DNA of 64,000 nt from Marivivens sp. (GTDB taxonomy: Bacteria > Pseudomonadota > Alphaproteobacteria > Rhodobacterales > Rhodobacteraceae), in contig JAHEBU010000010.1 in NCBI GenBank assembly GCA_024642115.1, positions 124,001 through 188,000 on the forward strand, written 5' to 3'. Below the pieces are notes generated by a model. It was given only the letters and a program-made list of their open reading frames with translations, was not told the DNA's origin and searched no databases. This document shows, one piece after another, positions 18,706-27,940 of the stretch; the first letter of the stretch is position 1; each line of letters opens with the position of its first letter. The translations under genes were made by a program, and so were the position numbers.

Positions 18706-19731
18706 GTGACCAAACCGCCCAAACGGCCTTTGACCCTCCGGGACGTTTCCGAAGCCTCGGGTGTGAGCGAAATGACCGTCAGCCGCGTCCTGCGCAACAA
18801 GGGCGACGTGAGCGAAGCGACCCGTCAACGGGTTCAGGACGCCGCCAAACAACTTGGCTACGTTCCCAACAAGATCGCGGGCGCGCTGGCATCCCAACGG
18901 GTAAATCTGGTCGCGGTCATCATCCCCAGCCTTGGCAACATGGTGTTTCCAGAGGTGCTGTCTGGCATCTCTGAATCGCTGGAAGGGACCGATCTGCAAC
19001 CGGTCGTGGGCGTGACCGATTATCTGCCCGAGAAAGAGGAAAAGGTTCTGTTCGAGATGCTGTCGTGGCGGCCTTCGGGCGTCATCATCGCGGGGCTCGA
19101 ACACTCTGACGCGTCGCGGGCGATGCTGGCCCAGGCCGGCTGCCCCGTGGTCGAGATCATGGATGTGGACGGCGATCCGGTCGATTCCTGCGTGGGCATC
19201 AGCCACCGCCGGGCCGGTCGCAAGATGGCCGAGGCGATCATCGAAGCAGGCTACAAACGGATCGGCTTCATGGGGACCAAGATGCCGCTCGACCACCGCG
19301 CCCGCAAACGGTTCGAGGGCTTTACACGCACGCTGGCCAAGGCCGGGATCGAGATTGCCGATCAGGAATTCTATCTGGGCGGTTCGGCGCTTGCCAAAGG
19401 GCGGGAAATGACTGCGGCCATGATGGCCCGCACGCCCAACCTCGATTTCCTTTATTATTCCAATGACATGATCGGCGCTGGCGGCCTGTTATGGCTGCTG
19501 GAACAGGGGATCGACGTGCCGGGGCAGATCGGGCTTGCGGGTTTCAACGGCGTCGAACTTCTGGACGGGCTGCCGCGCCAGCTGGCCACGATGGATGCGT
19601 GCCGGCGCGAAGTCGGGCAAAAGGCCGCCCAGATCATCGCCGCACGCAACCGCGACCCCAGCTATCCGCCGCACGAAATCGTCGAGCTCAGCCCGACCCT
19701 CGCCCTTGGGCAAACCCTGGTGCGGCGCTAG
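18706..19731 (+). CDS. LacI family transcriptional regulator
   Basis: 341 residues. The N-terminal helix-turn-helix LTLRDVSEASGVSEMTVSRV plus the hinge helix (KQLGYVPNKIAGALA) is classic LacI/GalR, followed by a periplasmic-binding-protein-like effector domain (LVAVIIPSLGNMVFPEVL to the C terminus). The effector part resembles GntR-type gluconate repressors such as those controlling gntK and the Entner-Doudoroff pathway. No sugar gene lies beside it, so its targets are probably elsewhere. The start is a GTG at 18706 with AGGGA about 9 bases upstream. It is separate from the tRNA-Arg gene on the other strand. Confidence 0.92.
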   Translation: MTKPPKRPLTLRDVSEASGVSEMTVSRVLRNKGDVSEATRQRVQDAAKQLGYVPNKIAGALASQRVNLVAVIIPSLGNMVFPEVLSGISESLEGTDLQPVVGVTDYLPEKEEKVLFEMLSWRPSGVIIAGLEHSDASRAMLAQAGCPVVEIMDVDGDPVDSCVGISHRRAGRKMAEAIIEAGYKRIGFMGTKMPLDHRARKRFEGFTRTLAKAGIEIADQEFYLGGSALAKGREMTAAMMARTPNLDFLYYSNDMIGAGGLLWLLEQGIDVPGQIGLAGFNGVELLDGLPRQLATMDACRREVGQKAAQIIAARNRDPSYPPHEIVELSPTLALGQTLVRR

Positions 19732-20016
19732 GCGCTGATTCCCGAATGGCCGAGATTGTCGTTGATCAGCACAGGCCCCGCATTGTGCCGGATCAGATCA
19801 TGGGCAAGGTCGATCAGCCAACCGTCGTCCTGGGCGATACGCCCGACAACGACGAATTCATCGCTACCCACCCGGGCCATGATCTGGTCCACGTTGATTT
19901 CCGACTTCAGGATATCGGCATAATGGCACAGCAGCAGGTCGTCGGCGTCATGGCCAAACGCATCGTTCACCGCCTTGAACTGGTCGAGGTCGCAACCCGT
20001 TCGGTCTGAGCCGCAT
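19728..20016 (-). pseudogene. Decayed GGDEF (diguanylate cyclase) domain remnant
   Basis: The minus-strand frame reads CDLDQFKAVNDAFGHDADDL, then ARVGSDEFVVVG, which is the core of a GGDEF domain with GGDEF changed to GSDEF. The frame is closed by a TGA about 15 codons before CDLDQF, with no usable start or ribosome binding site. The end after LINDNLGHSGISA lacks the last helices of the domain. About 95 codons remain of an expected 160 or more. Its stop overlaps the end of the LacI-family gene. It is a fossil of a c-di-GMP enzyme that cannot be active. Confidence 0.75.
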
Positions 20017-20148
20017 CAGCGATCATCTGTTCGTTCACGAATTCAGCGCCGGACGCTGCGGGCGGGATAGGTTGAAACAATTTCCATTGGGTCAAGCCGC
20101 CATGTCACCGCCCAAGCCGTTTGAGCGCCACAATACACTAAGAGAAAG

Positions 20149-20224
20149 TGGTGAGCCGGTCGGGATCCGAACCCGAGACCTACTGATTAAAAGTCAGTTG
20201 CTCTACCAACTGAGCTACCGGCCC
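20149..20224 (-). tRNA. tRNA-Lys (anticodon TTT)
   Basis: A 73-base cloverleaf (20152-20224) with encoded CCA (20149-20151). The acceptor arm is GGGCCGG/CCGGCTC with a G-U pair, the D arm GCTC/GAGC, the anticodon arm ACTGA/TCAGT with loop CTTTTAA (anticodon TTT), and the T arm TCGGG/CCCGA with TTCGGAT. The GGDEF remnant lies 3' of it. Confidence 0.96.
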
Positions 20225-20318
20225 ACTGGCGGGCTATCTAGAAAGAGCGCGGGGTGGGGTCAACCCCCAAATGCGCTGTCTCTGGATTCATCTCACATCC
20301 TTGGCTATATGCGCGGTC

Positions 20319-21131
20319 ATGCACAGCAAAACCGACACCGGCCTGCCGTTCATGAAGATGCACGGGCTTGGCAACGACTTTGTCGTGATCGACGAACGCA
20401 CCGGGGTGCGCATCGATCCCGTCATGGTCATGGCCATCGCCGACCGGCACCGGGGGGTGGGGTTCGACCAGCTTGCCACGATCACCGACCGGGGCAACGC
20501 CGACCTGCACCTGACCTTCTGGAACGCCGACGGCAGCCAGTCTGCCGCCTGCGGCAACTGCACCCGCTGTGTCGCCCGGTGGGAGATGGACCGCACCGGC
20601 AAGGACGCGCTGGTCATCACCACCGACCGGGGCACACTGTTCGCCCGCGACATGGGCAACGGGATCACCTCGGTCAACATGGGCGCCCCCCTGCTGGACT
20701 GGGACCAGATCCCGCTGGCCCAGGCGATGGACACCCTGCACCTGCCCATCGACGGGTCGCCCACCGCGACCGGTATGGGCAACCCCCATTGCACCTTTTT
20801 CGTGGACGACGTGATGTCGGTCGATCTTGCCACCCGCGGGGCCGACATCGAACACCACCCTCTGTTCCCCCAACGGACGAATGTGCAATTCGCCAGCCTC
20901 ATCGGCCCCGACCATCTGCGGATGCGCGTGTGGGAGCGTGGGGTGGGGATCACGCTCGCCTCCGGCTCCTCCTCCTGTGCAACAGCCGTGGCCGCCGCGC
21001 GGCGCGGCCTGACCGGACGGTCGGTGCAGATCGACCTCGACGGCGGCACCCTGATGATCGACTGGCGCGACGATGGCGTCTGGATGACCGGGGCCACCGC
21101 CCACCCCTTCGACGGGGTCTGGCGCGGATGA
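20319..21131 (+). CDS. dapF: Diaminopimelate epimerase
   Basis: 270 residues with the two-lobed layout of Dap[16 protein letters not shown] at the start, [12 protein letters not shown] (Cys 78) in lobe one, GNPHCTFF in the middle, and [19 protein letters not shown] in lobe two. The enzyme converts LL- to meso-diaminopimelate for lysine and peptidoglycan. Known enzymes use two Cys; Cys 78 is present, but the second, normally in ACGTG, is Ser 215 here (ASGSS), with the later structural Cys kept (220). The start at 20319 is preferred over 20271 by fit to the family length. It shares ATGA with mtaB. Confidence 0.93.
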   Translation: MHSKTDTGLPFMKMHGLGNDFVVIDERTGVRIDPVMVMAIADRHRGVGFDQLATITDRGNADLHLTFWNADGSQSAACGNCTRCVARWEMDRTGKDALVITTDRGTLFARDMGNGITSVNMGAPLLDWDQIPLAQAMDTLHLPIDGSPTATGMGNPHCTFFVDDVMSVDLATRGADIEHHPLFPQRTNVQFASLIGPDHLRMRVWERGVGITLASGSSSCATAVAAARRGLTGRSVQIDLDGGTLMIDWRDDGVWMTGATAHPFDGVWRG

Positions 21132-22381
21132 CCGCCCCCATCTTCTCAAACCACGGGTGTCGGCTCAACGCCTACGAAGCCGAAGCGATGAAGGATCTGG
21201 CCACCCGCGCCGGGGTCGAAAACGCCGTCATCATCAACACCTGCGCGGTGACGTCCGAGGCCGTGCGCAAGGCCCGCCAAGACATCCGCAAGCTGCGCCG
21301 CGACCACCCGCAGGCCCGGATCATCGTGACCGGCTGCGCGGCGCAAACCGAACCCGCCACCTTTGCCGCGATGGCCGAGGTCGATCTTGTCATCGGCAAC
21401 ACCGAAAAGATGAACCCGGCCACATGGGCGCGGCTGACCCCCGACCTGATCGGGCAAACCGAAGCGGTGCAGGTTGACGACATCATGTCGGTCACCGAAA
21501 CGGCGGGCCACCTGATCGACGGGTTCGGCACCCGCAGCCGCGCCTATGTTCAGGTGCAGAACGGCTGCGATCACCGCTGCACCTTCTGCATCATCCCCTT
21601 TGGCCGGGGCAATTCGCGGTCAGTGCCCGCTGGCGTCGTCGTGGACCAGATCAAACGGCTGGTGGACAAGGGGTTCAACGAGGTCGTGCTGACCGGTGTC
21701 GACCTGACCTCCTGGGGGGCAGACCTGCCTGCGCAGCCCCGGCTTGGCGATCTGGTGCTGCGCATCCTCAAACTGGTGCCCGACCTGCCGCGCCTGCGGA
21801 TCAGTTCCATCGACAGCATCGAGGCGGACGAGAACCTGATGCAGGCCATCGCCACCGAATCCCGGCTCATGCCCCACCTACACCTGTCGCTTCAGGCAGG
21901 GGACGACATGATCCTCAAACGGATGAAGCGGCGGCACCTGCGCGACGACGCGATCCGGTTCTGCGAAGAGGCGCGCAACCTGCGGCCCGACCTCACCTTT
22001 GGGGCGGACATCATCGCGGGCTTCCCGACCGAGACCGAGGCGATGTTCGAAAACTCGCTGCGGCTGGTGGACGAGTGTGACCTGACATGGCTGCACGTCT
22101 TTCCCTATTCCCCCCGACCCGGCACGCCCGCCGCCCGAATGCCGGCCGTGAACGGCACCGCGATCAAATCCCGCGCCGCCCGGCTGCGGGCCGCAGGGGA
22201 TGCCGCCGTCGCCCGGCACCTGACCGCGCAAGTGGGCCAGACTCACGCGATCCTGATGGAATCGCCGCGCATGGGGCGCACCCCGCAATTCACCGAAGTC
22301 CATTTTGACACCGACCAGCCCGAATCGCAGATCGTCACCGCCCGGGTCACTGGCGCGACCGGCACGCACTTGACCGCCTGA
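21128..22381 (+). CDS. mtaB: tRNA t6A37 methylthiotransferase MtaB
   Basis: 417 residues. Three N-terminal cluster Cys occur at 11 (NHGCRLN), 39 (INTCAVT) and 70 (TGCAAQT). The radical-SAM triad C147-x3-C151-x2-C154 is in [10 protein letters not shown], and [13 protein letters not shown] and a TRAM-like C terminus follow. This is the set of the MiaB/RimO/MtaB group, with NHGCRLN typical of MtaB. It adds a methylthio group to t6A at position 37 of ANN-decoding tRNAs. The start ATG overlaps the dapF stop (ATGA). The open frame extends far upstream, to 20072, but that part runs through tRNA-Lys and dapF and is not coding. Confidence 0.94.
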   Translation: MTAPIFSNHGCRLNAYEAEAMKDLATRAGVENAVIINTCAVTSEAVRKARQDIRKLRRDHPQARIIVTGCAAQTEPATFAAMAEVDLVIGNTEKMNPATWARLTPDLIGQTEAVQVDDIMSVTETAGHLIDGFGTRSRAYVQVQNGCDHRCTFCIIPFGRGNSRSVPAGVVVDQIKRLVDKGFNEVVLTGVDLTSWGADLPAQPRLGDLVLRILKLVPDLPRLRISSIDSIEADENLMQAIATESRLMPHLHLSLQAGDDMILKRMKRRHLRDDAIRFCEEARNLRPDLTFGADIIAGFPTETEAMFENSLRLVDECDLTWLHVFPYSPRPGTPAARMPAVNGTAIKSRAARLRAAGDAAVARHLTAQVGQTHAILMESPRMGRTPQFTEVHFDTDQPESQIVTARVTGATGTHLTA

Positions 22382-22390
22382 GGGAACGCC

Positions 22391-23014
22391 ATGCACCCCA
22401 ATCCGATCTATCGAACGGCAGAGCACGCCCAGAACGCAGGCTTTGCGCGCGATCGTGGCTTTGGCACCCTTGCCATCAATGGCGAAAATGGCCCGCTACT
22501 GGCACACATCCCCTTTCTGCTGAACGACGAGGCGACCAGCCTCGATTTGCACCTTGTCCGCTCCAACTCCATCGCGCGGGCGCTCACCACGCCGCAACCC
22601 GCCGTCATCGCGGTCAGCGGACCGGACAGCTACATCAGCCCCGACTGGTACGGGGTGACCGATCAGGTGCCGACGTGGAACTACATCGCTGTCCACCTGC
22701 GCGGCAAGCTCGAACTGCTGCCGCAGGACACGATGCGGGACATGCTCGACCGGCAGTCTGGGCATTTCGAGGCCTTGTTAGACCCTAAACCCCGCTGGAA
22801 AACCGCCAAGATGACGCCCGAGGTTCTGGACCGGATGATGCGCCAGATCGTGCCGTGCCGGATGACCGTGACGGCCATCGACGGGACATGGAAGATGAAC
22901 CAGAACAAACCCGACGACGTGCGTCTGCGGGCCGCCGACCATGTAGCGGCCTACGGCCAAGGGTCCGAGGTTGCGCTGCTTGCGGGCTTGATGCGCACTC
23001 CGCCCAAGGCTTAA
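22391..23014 (+). CDS. PaiB-type FMN-binding protein
   Basis: 207 residues beginning MHPNPIYRTAEHAQNAGFA. It contains GENGPLLAHIPFLL, SGPDSYISPDWYG and VPTWNYIAVHLRG, the signature run of the PaiB/FMN-binding split-barrel family. PaiB in Bacillus represses sporulation and protease genes, but most proteobacterial members are annotated only as FMN-binding negative regulators, and their role is uncertain. KMNQNKPDDVR near the C terminus is also conserved. It starts 9 bases after mtaB, probably in the same transcript, with a GST gene 28 bases after it. Confidence 0.88.
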   Translation: MHPNPIYRTAEHAQNAGFARDRGFGTLAINGENGPLLAHIPFLLNDEATSLDLHLVRSNSIARALTTPQPAVIAVSGPDSYISPDWYGVTDQVPTWNYIAVHLRGKLELLPQDTMRDMLDRQSGHFEALLDPKPRWKTAKMTPEVLDRMMRQIVPCRMTVTAIDGTWKMNQNKPDDVRLRAADHVAAYGQGSEVALLAGLMRTPPKA

Positions 23015-23042
23015 CCTCTGCCATCGGACAAAGGACATCTCG

Positions 23043-23645
23043 ATGAAACTCTTCAGCTCTCCCGCCTCGCCTTTCGTGCGCAAGGTCCGCGTCGCCATCC
23101 GTGAACTGGGCCTGACCGACCGGGTAGAGGAGGTCGTGATCCCCACCACCCCGTTGGCATCGGCTGATGAAATCGTCGCAGCCAACCCCACGGGCAAGAT
23201 TCCCGCGCTGGTGCGCGACGACGGCCCGGCGATCTACGACAGCCGGGTCATCACCCGCTATCTGAACGACCTCGCCAAGGGCACGCTTTATCCGCAGGCC
23301 CGCCTGTGGGAGGTTTTGACACTGGAAGCGACCGCCGATGCGATCATGGATGCCGGTGTGCTGATGACCTACGAAGTGCGGCTGCGGCCCGAGGCACAGC
23401 AGTCACAGGACTGGATCAATGCCCAATGGGGCAAGGCGTCCCGCGCCATCGCCGCCATCGAAAACCGCTGGATGAGCCATCTGAACGGACCGCTCGACAT
23501 GGGACAGATCAGTGTGGCCTGCGCCCTGTCCTATCTTGACCTGCGGCACGACGCGCGGGGCTGGCGGACAGGCAACGATGCGCTGGCGGCGTGGCACGCC
23601 GATTTCATCACGCGCGACAGCTTCGAGGCTACAAAACCCGCGTAG
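23043..23645 (+). CDS. Glutathione S-transferase family protein
   Basis: 200 residues. The thioredoxin-like N-terminal domain MKLFSSPASPFVRKVRVAIR carries a Ser-Pro-Phe active-site region. NPTGKIPALV has the cis-Pro and IYDSRVITRYL the glutathione-contact Ser. The all-helical C-terminal domain follows from about residue 85. It is one of three GST-fold genes in the window and is quite different from the others (35829 and 60661). Substrates of bacterial GSTs of this type are usually unknown. AGGACATCTCG precedes the ATG. The stop is followed at once by a REP-like palindrome. Confidence 0.9.
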   Translation: MKLFSSPASPFVRKVRVAIRELGLTDRVEEVVIPTTPLASADEIVAANPTGKIPALVRDDGPAIYDSRVITRYLNDLAKGTLYPQARLWEVLTLEATADAIMDAGVLMTYEVRLRPEAQQSQDWINAQWGKASRAIAAIENRWMSHLNGPLDMGQISVACALSYLDLRHDARGWRTGNDALAAWHADFITRDSFEATKPA

Positions 23646-23662
23646 GGTGGGTGCAACCCACC
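23642..23662. repeat. REP-like palindrome, copy 2
   Basis: GTAGGGTGGGTGCAACCCAC, continuing with C, forms a GGTGGGT-GCA-ACCCACC hairpin, 19 of 21 bases identical to 3857-3877. It overlaps the GST stop codon and lies just beyond the end of the convergent barrel gene, so it may also act as a shared transcription stop. Confidence 0.55.
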
Positions 23663-23669
23663 GCCCCGA

Positions 23670-24323
23670 TCAAAACGAGAAACTGACGCCCAGATTCACC
23701 GCATTGGTGATGATGTTGGTGTTCAACTCGCCCCCATCGCCCAGATCGACGCTGTTCTTGGAATAGGTGCCCTGATATTCACCAAACAACGACCACTGGT
23801 CGGTGAGCGCATAGCTGGCCCCGGCCATCCAGCGCACGGCAGGACCGGTCAGCTGATATCCGCGGATATTGACCGAACCGCGCTCGACTTCGACATGTGG
23901 CACGGCGATGCCCAGACCGCCGCCGACATAGGGGGTCACCGATCCCCACTGCGATGGCCAGCGATACAGGCCATTGACCGTGATGATGTTCAGCCCATCG
24001 GTGAATTCCAGCACGGTATAGCCGTTGTCGGTCTTGGTCTGATCGTCGGCATAAACCTTGTCATGGGTGAATTCCGCGCCGAACCCGAACCGGTCGGTCT
24101 GCCACCATGTACCGCGCACACCGTAGTAAGGGGGCGGCGCGAAGGATTTTCCCTCCCACCCGGCGGTAAAGTTCAGATCGCCGCCACCGTCCGTCGCGGT
24201 TTCGGTCCCCGTCACCTTGGAATGGGGGCTTTCCTGAATCCCAGTGTAAAAGCTCAACTCGACCTCTGCCGAAGCAACACAAGGGGCAAGCGCGACAACG
24301 GCAGCGATAAGCAGTCGAGACAT
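23670..24323 (-). CDS. Outer-membrane beta-barrel protein, LpxQ-like
   Basis: 217 residues. A signal peptide (MSRLLIAAVVALAPCVASA) is followed by amphipathic strands with aromatic girdles and a C-terminal VNLGVSFSF, ending in Phe as outer-membrane barrels do. The stretches GWEGKSFAPPPYYGVRG, FTHDKVYAD, GLNIITVNGLYRWP and PYVGGGLGIAVPHVEVE resemble proteins annotated as lipid A oxidase (LpxQ), which in Rhizobium converts the proximal glucosamine of lipid A to aminogluconate. That enzyme role is a suggestion from similarity; it might simply be a porin-like barrel. The start at 24323 has GGA 8 bases upstream. Confidence 0.75.
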   Translation of the reverse strand: MSRLLIAAVVALAPCVASAEVELSFYTGIQESPHSKVTGTETATDGGGDLNFTAGWEGKSFAPPPYYGVRGTWWQTDRFGFGAEFTHDKVYADDQTKTDNGYTVLEFTDGLNIITVNGLYRWPSQWGSVTPYVGGGLGIAVPHVEVERGSVNIRGYQLTGPAVRWMAGASYALTDQWSLFGEYQGTYSKNSVDLGDGGELNTNIITNAVNLGVSFSF

Positions 24324-24389
24324 TTTCGGAATCCGGTAACTGAGTTCAAACAAGGGATATAATTTTAGCGGCGCGGCGGCAAGGACCGG

Positions 24390-24791
24390 TCAGAACATCA
24401 TTTGCGCGACACATCGTCCATCCGGCGGCAGGTCGGCCCAACTCTCCAATCCGTCGAATCTGTCAATGGGGATGTCGGCGACGGTAGATGGTTCGGCCAT
24501 TCGAACATTGACGGCGCAACGGACGCGGCCCTGCGCGTCGGCCTCGATTCCGCGCCAGTGCGTGATACAGCCGCAAGTCGTGCAAAAGTTGAACGTAAGC
24601 TGCGCATCGCCCCGAACATAGGACCGGACAGCGCCGGGGGCGGCCGTGACCGTGATCCCTTCGGCGTCATAGTCATAGATCCACAGCGCCCCGTACCGGC
24701 GACAGACGGTGCAGTTGCAGACCGTGGCGGCCTCGGGCTCCGGGGCAAAGGTCCACCGGACCGCCCCGCAATGACAGCTACCTTCGATCAT
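24390..24791 (-). CDS. GFA family (CENP-V/GFA domain) zinc protein
   Basis: 133 residues with the Cys pattern of the GFA fold: CHCGAVRW, CNCTVCRRYG and FCTTCGCITHW, which bind one structural and one further zinc. Members include glutathione-dependent formaldehyde-activating enzyme, but most are of unknown function. AGGAG stands 8 bases before the ATG at 24791; the GTG two codons earlier is too close to it. It is upstream of the LpxQ-like gene on the same strand with a gap of 66 bases, and divergent from petABC. Confidence 0.88.
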   Translation of the reverse strand: MIEGSCHCGAVRWTFAPEPEAATVCNCTVCRRYGALWIYDYDAEGITVTAAPGAVRSYVRGDAQLTFNFCTTCGCITHWRGIEADAQGRVRCAVNVRMAEPSTVADIPIDRFDGLESWADLPPDGRCVAQMMF

Positions 24792-24957
24792 CGGCACTTC
24801 TCCTGCAAACCCTTGCCGCTTCTATCACACCTGCGCCGTATTGTCCGCTGGACGCAGGGCGGATTGATGGATAAACACCGCCCGAATGGGCTAAGGGCGA
24901 CTTTGGCCTGTCGATGCCATGCGGGCACCCGCCCGCCCAATCCGGAGATGCACCCCC

Positions 24958-25557
24958 GTGTCACACGTTCAAGAACACGCCGCAGACCATCAGGGCACCC
25001 GCCGCGACTTTCTCTACTATGCCACCGCAGGAGCAGGGGTCGTTGCCACCGGGGCCGCCGTATGGCCGCTGGTCAACCAGATGAACCCGTCCGCTGATGT
25101 GCAGCGCCTGTCGTCGATCCGCGTGGACGTCAGCGCCGTCGCCCCCGGCACCCAATTGACCGTTCTGTGGCAGGGCAAGCCGGTGTTCATTCGCTCGCGC
25201 ACCGAAGAAGAGGTGAAATCCGCCCGCGACACCGACCTTGCCGTTCTGGTGGACCGCGCCGCCGAGAACGAGAATACCGCCGCCGGGGCCGAGGCGACCG
25301 ATGCCAACCGCACCGTGATGCCCTTCGGCGTGACCGACCCCAAGGACAACCCCGGCACCTGGTATGTGTCGCTGGGCGTCTGCACCCACCTGGGCTGCGT
25401 GCCGCTCGACCACCAGGGCGATTTTGGCGGCTGGTTTTGCCCCTGCCACGGATCGCACTACGATACGGCCGGGCGCATCCGCAAAGGGCCAGCGCCCAAG
25501 AACCTGCATATCCCGCTCGTCGCATTCGTCGACGACACCACGATCAAGCTCGGCTGA
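24958..25557 (+). CDS. petA: Ubiquinol-cytochrome c reductase iron-sulfur subunit (Rieske)
   Basis: 199 residues. A Tat-type N terminus [14 protein letters not shown] doubles as the membrane anchor. The 2Fe-2S ligands are in CTHLGC (Cys 142, His 144) and CPCHGSHYD (Cys 161, His 164), with Cys 147 and 163 forming the cluster disulfide. The Rieske head shuttles electrons from quinol to cytochrome c1 on the periplasmic side of complex III. The start is a GTG at 24958 with GGAG 10 bases upstream; the ATG at 24948 is out of frame. An insertion around residues 100-120 ([19 protein letters not shown]) is typical of Rhodobacter-type proteins. First gene of petABC. Confidence 0.96.
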   Translation: MSHVQEHAADHQGTRRDFLYYATAGAGVVATGAAVWPLVNQMNPSADVQRLSSIRVDVSAVAPGTQLTVLWQGKPVFIRSRTEEEVKSARDTDLAVLVDRAAENENTAAGAEATDANRTVMPFGVTDPKDNPGTWYVSLGVCTHLGCVPLDHQGDFGGWFCPCHGSHYDTAGRIRKGPAPKNLHIPLVAFVDDTTIKLG

Positions 25558-25569
25558 GGAGAGACACTC

Positions 25570-26895
25570 ATGGGCGGTATCCCCCACGACCATTACGAAC
25601 CGAAAACGGGCGGCGAAAAGTGGCTTGCCAGCCGCCTTCCGATCGTCGGGCTTCTGTATGACACCCTTCTGATCCCCACCCCCAAGAACCTCAACTGGAT
25701 GTGGATCTGGGGGATCGTGCTGGCCTTTACGCTGGTCATGCAGATCGTCACGGGGATCGTGCTGGTCATGCACTACACCCCGCACGTCGACATGGCCTTT
25801 GCGTCGGTCGAACACATCATGCGGGACGTCAACGGCGGCTACATGATCCGCTACTTCCACATGAACGGCGCGTCGCTGTTCTTTGTGGCGGTCTATGCGC
25901 ACATCTTCCGCGGCCTCTACTACGGGTCCTATAAGGCCCCGCGCGAGGTGACGTGGATCATCGGCATGCTGATGTATCTCATCATGATGGGAACAGCCTT
26001 TATGGGTTACGTTCTGCCCTGGGGGCAGATGTCGTTCCACGGCACGGCGGTTATCACCGGCCTGTTCGGGGCGATCCCGTTTGTGGGCGGGTCGATCCAG
26101 ACCTGGCTGCTGGGGGCAGGCGCCGTCGGCCAGCCCGCGCTGAACCGGTTCTTCTCATTGCACTACCTGCTGCCGTTCATCCTTGCGGGTCTGACGATCG
26201 TCCACATCTGGGCCTTCCACACGACCGGCAACAACAACCCCACCGGGGTCGAGGTCCGGCGCACATCCAAAGAGGATGCGGCCAAGGACACCCTGCCCTT
26301 CTGGCCCTACTTCGTGATCAAGGACCTGTTCGCGCTCTGCGTCATTCTGGTCGTGTTCATGGCCATCGTGGGCTTCATGCCCAACTACCTGGGCGAGGCA
26401 GTCAACTATGTTCCAGCCAACCCGCTGGCGACACCCAACCACATCGTGCCGGAATGGTACTTCCTGCCGTTCTACGCGATCCTGCGGGCCTTTACGGGCG
26501 ACGTCTGGGTCGTGATGTTTGCCGACTGGATTTCGTTCGGGATCATTGACGCGAAATTCTTCGGGGTTCTGGCGATGTTCGGGGCGATCGCGGTCATGGC
26601 GCTGGCGCCGTGGCTGGACACCTCGTCGGTGCGGTCGGGCCGCTACCGGCCGATGTTCAAGGTCTGGTTCGCCCTCCTGTGCGTGGATTTCGTGATCCTC
26701 GCCTGGGTCGGGTCGCGCCCTGCCGAAGGGATCTATCCCTACATCGCGCTGATCGGGGCCACCTACTGGTTCGCCTATTTCCTGGTGATCCTGCCGCTGT
26801 TGGGCGTCATCGAAAAACCGCTGACCCCGCCCGCCACAATCGAGGACGATTTCAACGCCCACTACGGCAAGCCTACCGGCACCCCGGCCGAGTGA
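25570..26895 (+). CDS. petB: Cytochrome b of complex III
   Basis: 441 residues with eight membrane helices. The heme-ligating His residues are in [19 protein letters not shown] and in the [18 protein letters not shown] helix. The quinol-oxidation loop motif [13 protein letters not shown] (PEWY, about residue 295) and the [19 protein letters not shown] segment are present. It is of the long, undivided bacterial bc1 type rather than the split b6/subunit IV form. GAGGAGAGACACTC precedes the ATG. It starts 12 bases after petA and ends 17 bases before petC. Confidence 0.97.
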   Translation: MGGIPHDHYEPKTGGEKWLASRLPIVGLLYDTLLIPTPKNLNWMWIWGIVLAFTLVMQIVTGIVLVMHYTPHVDMAFASVEHIMRDVNGGYMIRYFHMNGASLFFVAVYAHIFRGLYYGSYKAPREVTWIIGMLMYLIMMGTAFMGYVLPWGQMSFHGTAVITGLFGAIPFVGGSIQTWLLGAGAVGQPALNRFFSLHYLLPFILAGLTIVHIWAFHTTGNNNPTGVEVRRTSKEDAAKDTLPFWPYFVIKDLFALCVILVVFMAIVGFMPNYLGEAVNYVPANPLATPNHIVPEWYFLPFYAILRAFTGDVWVVMFADWISFGIIDAKFFGVLAMFGAIAVMALAPWLDTSSVRSGRYRPMFKVWFALLCVDFVILAWVGSRPAEGIYPYIALIGATYWFAYFLVILPLLGVIEKPLTPPATIEDDFNAHYGKPTGTPAE

Positions 26896-26912
26896 GAAAG
26901 GACGACCCTACC

Positions 26913-27791
26913 ATGCTTCGCACCCTCACCCTCACCACCGCGGTGGCACTCGGCATGGCGGCCCCTCTGGCCGTCCATGCCGCCACGGAAATCGAAGTCA
27001 CCGACTTTGCCTTCCCCTTTGAAGGGCCGTTCGGCAGCTACGACCAGATGCAGCTTCAGCGCGGGCTTCAGATCTATACCGAGATCTGTGCGACCTGCCA
27101 CGGGCTGGAACGGGTTGCCATCGGCACGTTGGCAGATGCCGGCGGACCGCAACTGCCCGAAGAACAGGTGATCCAGTACGCGACCGATTTCCCGATCAAC
27201 GATCCGGATTCGAACCCGCAATACTATGATCGGGACAAGGGCGACTATCGCACCTTGACCCCGGCCGACAAATTCCCGGCCAACCACTCGATCAACGCTC
27301 CCGACCTCAGCCTCATGGCCAAGGCCCGCGTTGCCTGGGAAGGTCCCTATGGGACCGGCATGAACCAGTTGTTCAAGGGGCCGGGCGGCGCGGAATACAT
27401 CGCCTCGCTCATGACCCACTACGAAGAGGCCCCGGCCTGCGCCCCCGCCGATTTCCCCGGCTACTATAACAAGGCGTTCCCCAACGGCGGCTTCCCCGAG
27501 GAATGCAAGGATGCGGCGGGCCTTCACACCGTCCCCGGCAGCTGGATCGCCATGCCCGAGCCGCTGTATGGCGACGACGTGACCTTTGAACCCGCCGCCG
27601 ATTCGAGCCTCGAAGCCGAAGCACAGGATGTCGCCGCTTTCCTGATGTGGACGGCGGAACCCAAGATGAACCAGCGCAAGACCGCTGGCCTGACGGGCGT
27701 GATCTTCCTCACCGTTCTGTCGGTTCTGCTGTATCTGACCAACAAACGGCTCTGGGCGCCTTATAAACACCCGGCCAAACGCGAAGACTGA
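26913..27791 (+). CDS. petC: Cytochrome c1 of complex III
   Basis: 292 residues. A signal peptide (MLRTLTLTTAVALGMAAPLA, cleaved near VHA) is followed by the heme motif CATCHG (59-64) and a pair of Cys (APACAPADF, PEECKD) that can form the disulfide seen in Rhodobacter c1. A C-terminal anchor TGVIFLTVLSVLLYLTNKR is near residue 270. The protein hands electrons from the Rieske subunit to soluble or membrane cytochrome c. It is the last gene of petABC and is followed by a strong terminator. The start at 26913 is given by the AAAGGA region upstream and by the signal peptide. Confidence 0.96.
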   Translation: MLRTLTLTTAVALGMAAPLAVHAATEIEVTDFAFPFEGPFGSYDQMQLQRGLQIYTEICATCHGLERVAIGTLADAGGPQLPEEQVIQYATDFPINDPDSNPQYYDRDKGDYRTLTPADKFPANHSINAPDLSLMAKARVAWEGPYGTGMNQLFKGPGGAEYIASLMTHYEEAPACAPADFPGYYNKAFPNGGFPEECKDAAGLHTVPGSWIAMPEPLYGDDVTFEPAADSSLEAEAQDVAAFLMWTAEPKMNQRKTAGLTGVIFLTVLSVLLYLTNKRLWAPYKHPAKRED

Positions 27792-27810
27792 TCGCGTCAC
27801 CAGACAAACC

Positions 27811-27842
27811 AAAAGGCCCGCCCCACCCGGCGGGCCTTTTTG
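27811..27842 (+). terminator. Intrinsic terminator of petABC
   Basis: A perfect 12-base stem AAAAGGCCCGCC / GGCGGGCCTTTT (27811-27822, 27829-27840) has the loop CCACCC and ends in a run of five T. It starts 20 bases after the petC stop. Confidence 0.93.
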
Positions 27843-27940
27843 TTGGCAGGGCAATGTGAGGGTCCAGCGATTGGCGGGCTATGTAGGCTTCAAGCCCTTA
27901 GCGGAACCGAATTATTTTGGCGCGCTGGACAAATTTACCC

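Noticed and set aside
18509-20224. Genomic island between tRNA-Arg and tRNA-Lys
   Set aside because: No integrase, direct repeats or change in base composition; the LacI-family gene looks native.
20072-21127. Upstream extension of the mtaB frame
   Set aside because: It runs through tRNA-Lys and dapF; MtaB family length and the ATGA overlap fix the start at 21128.
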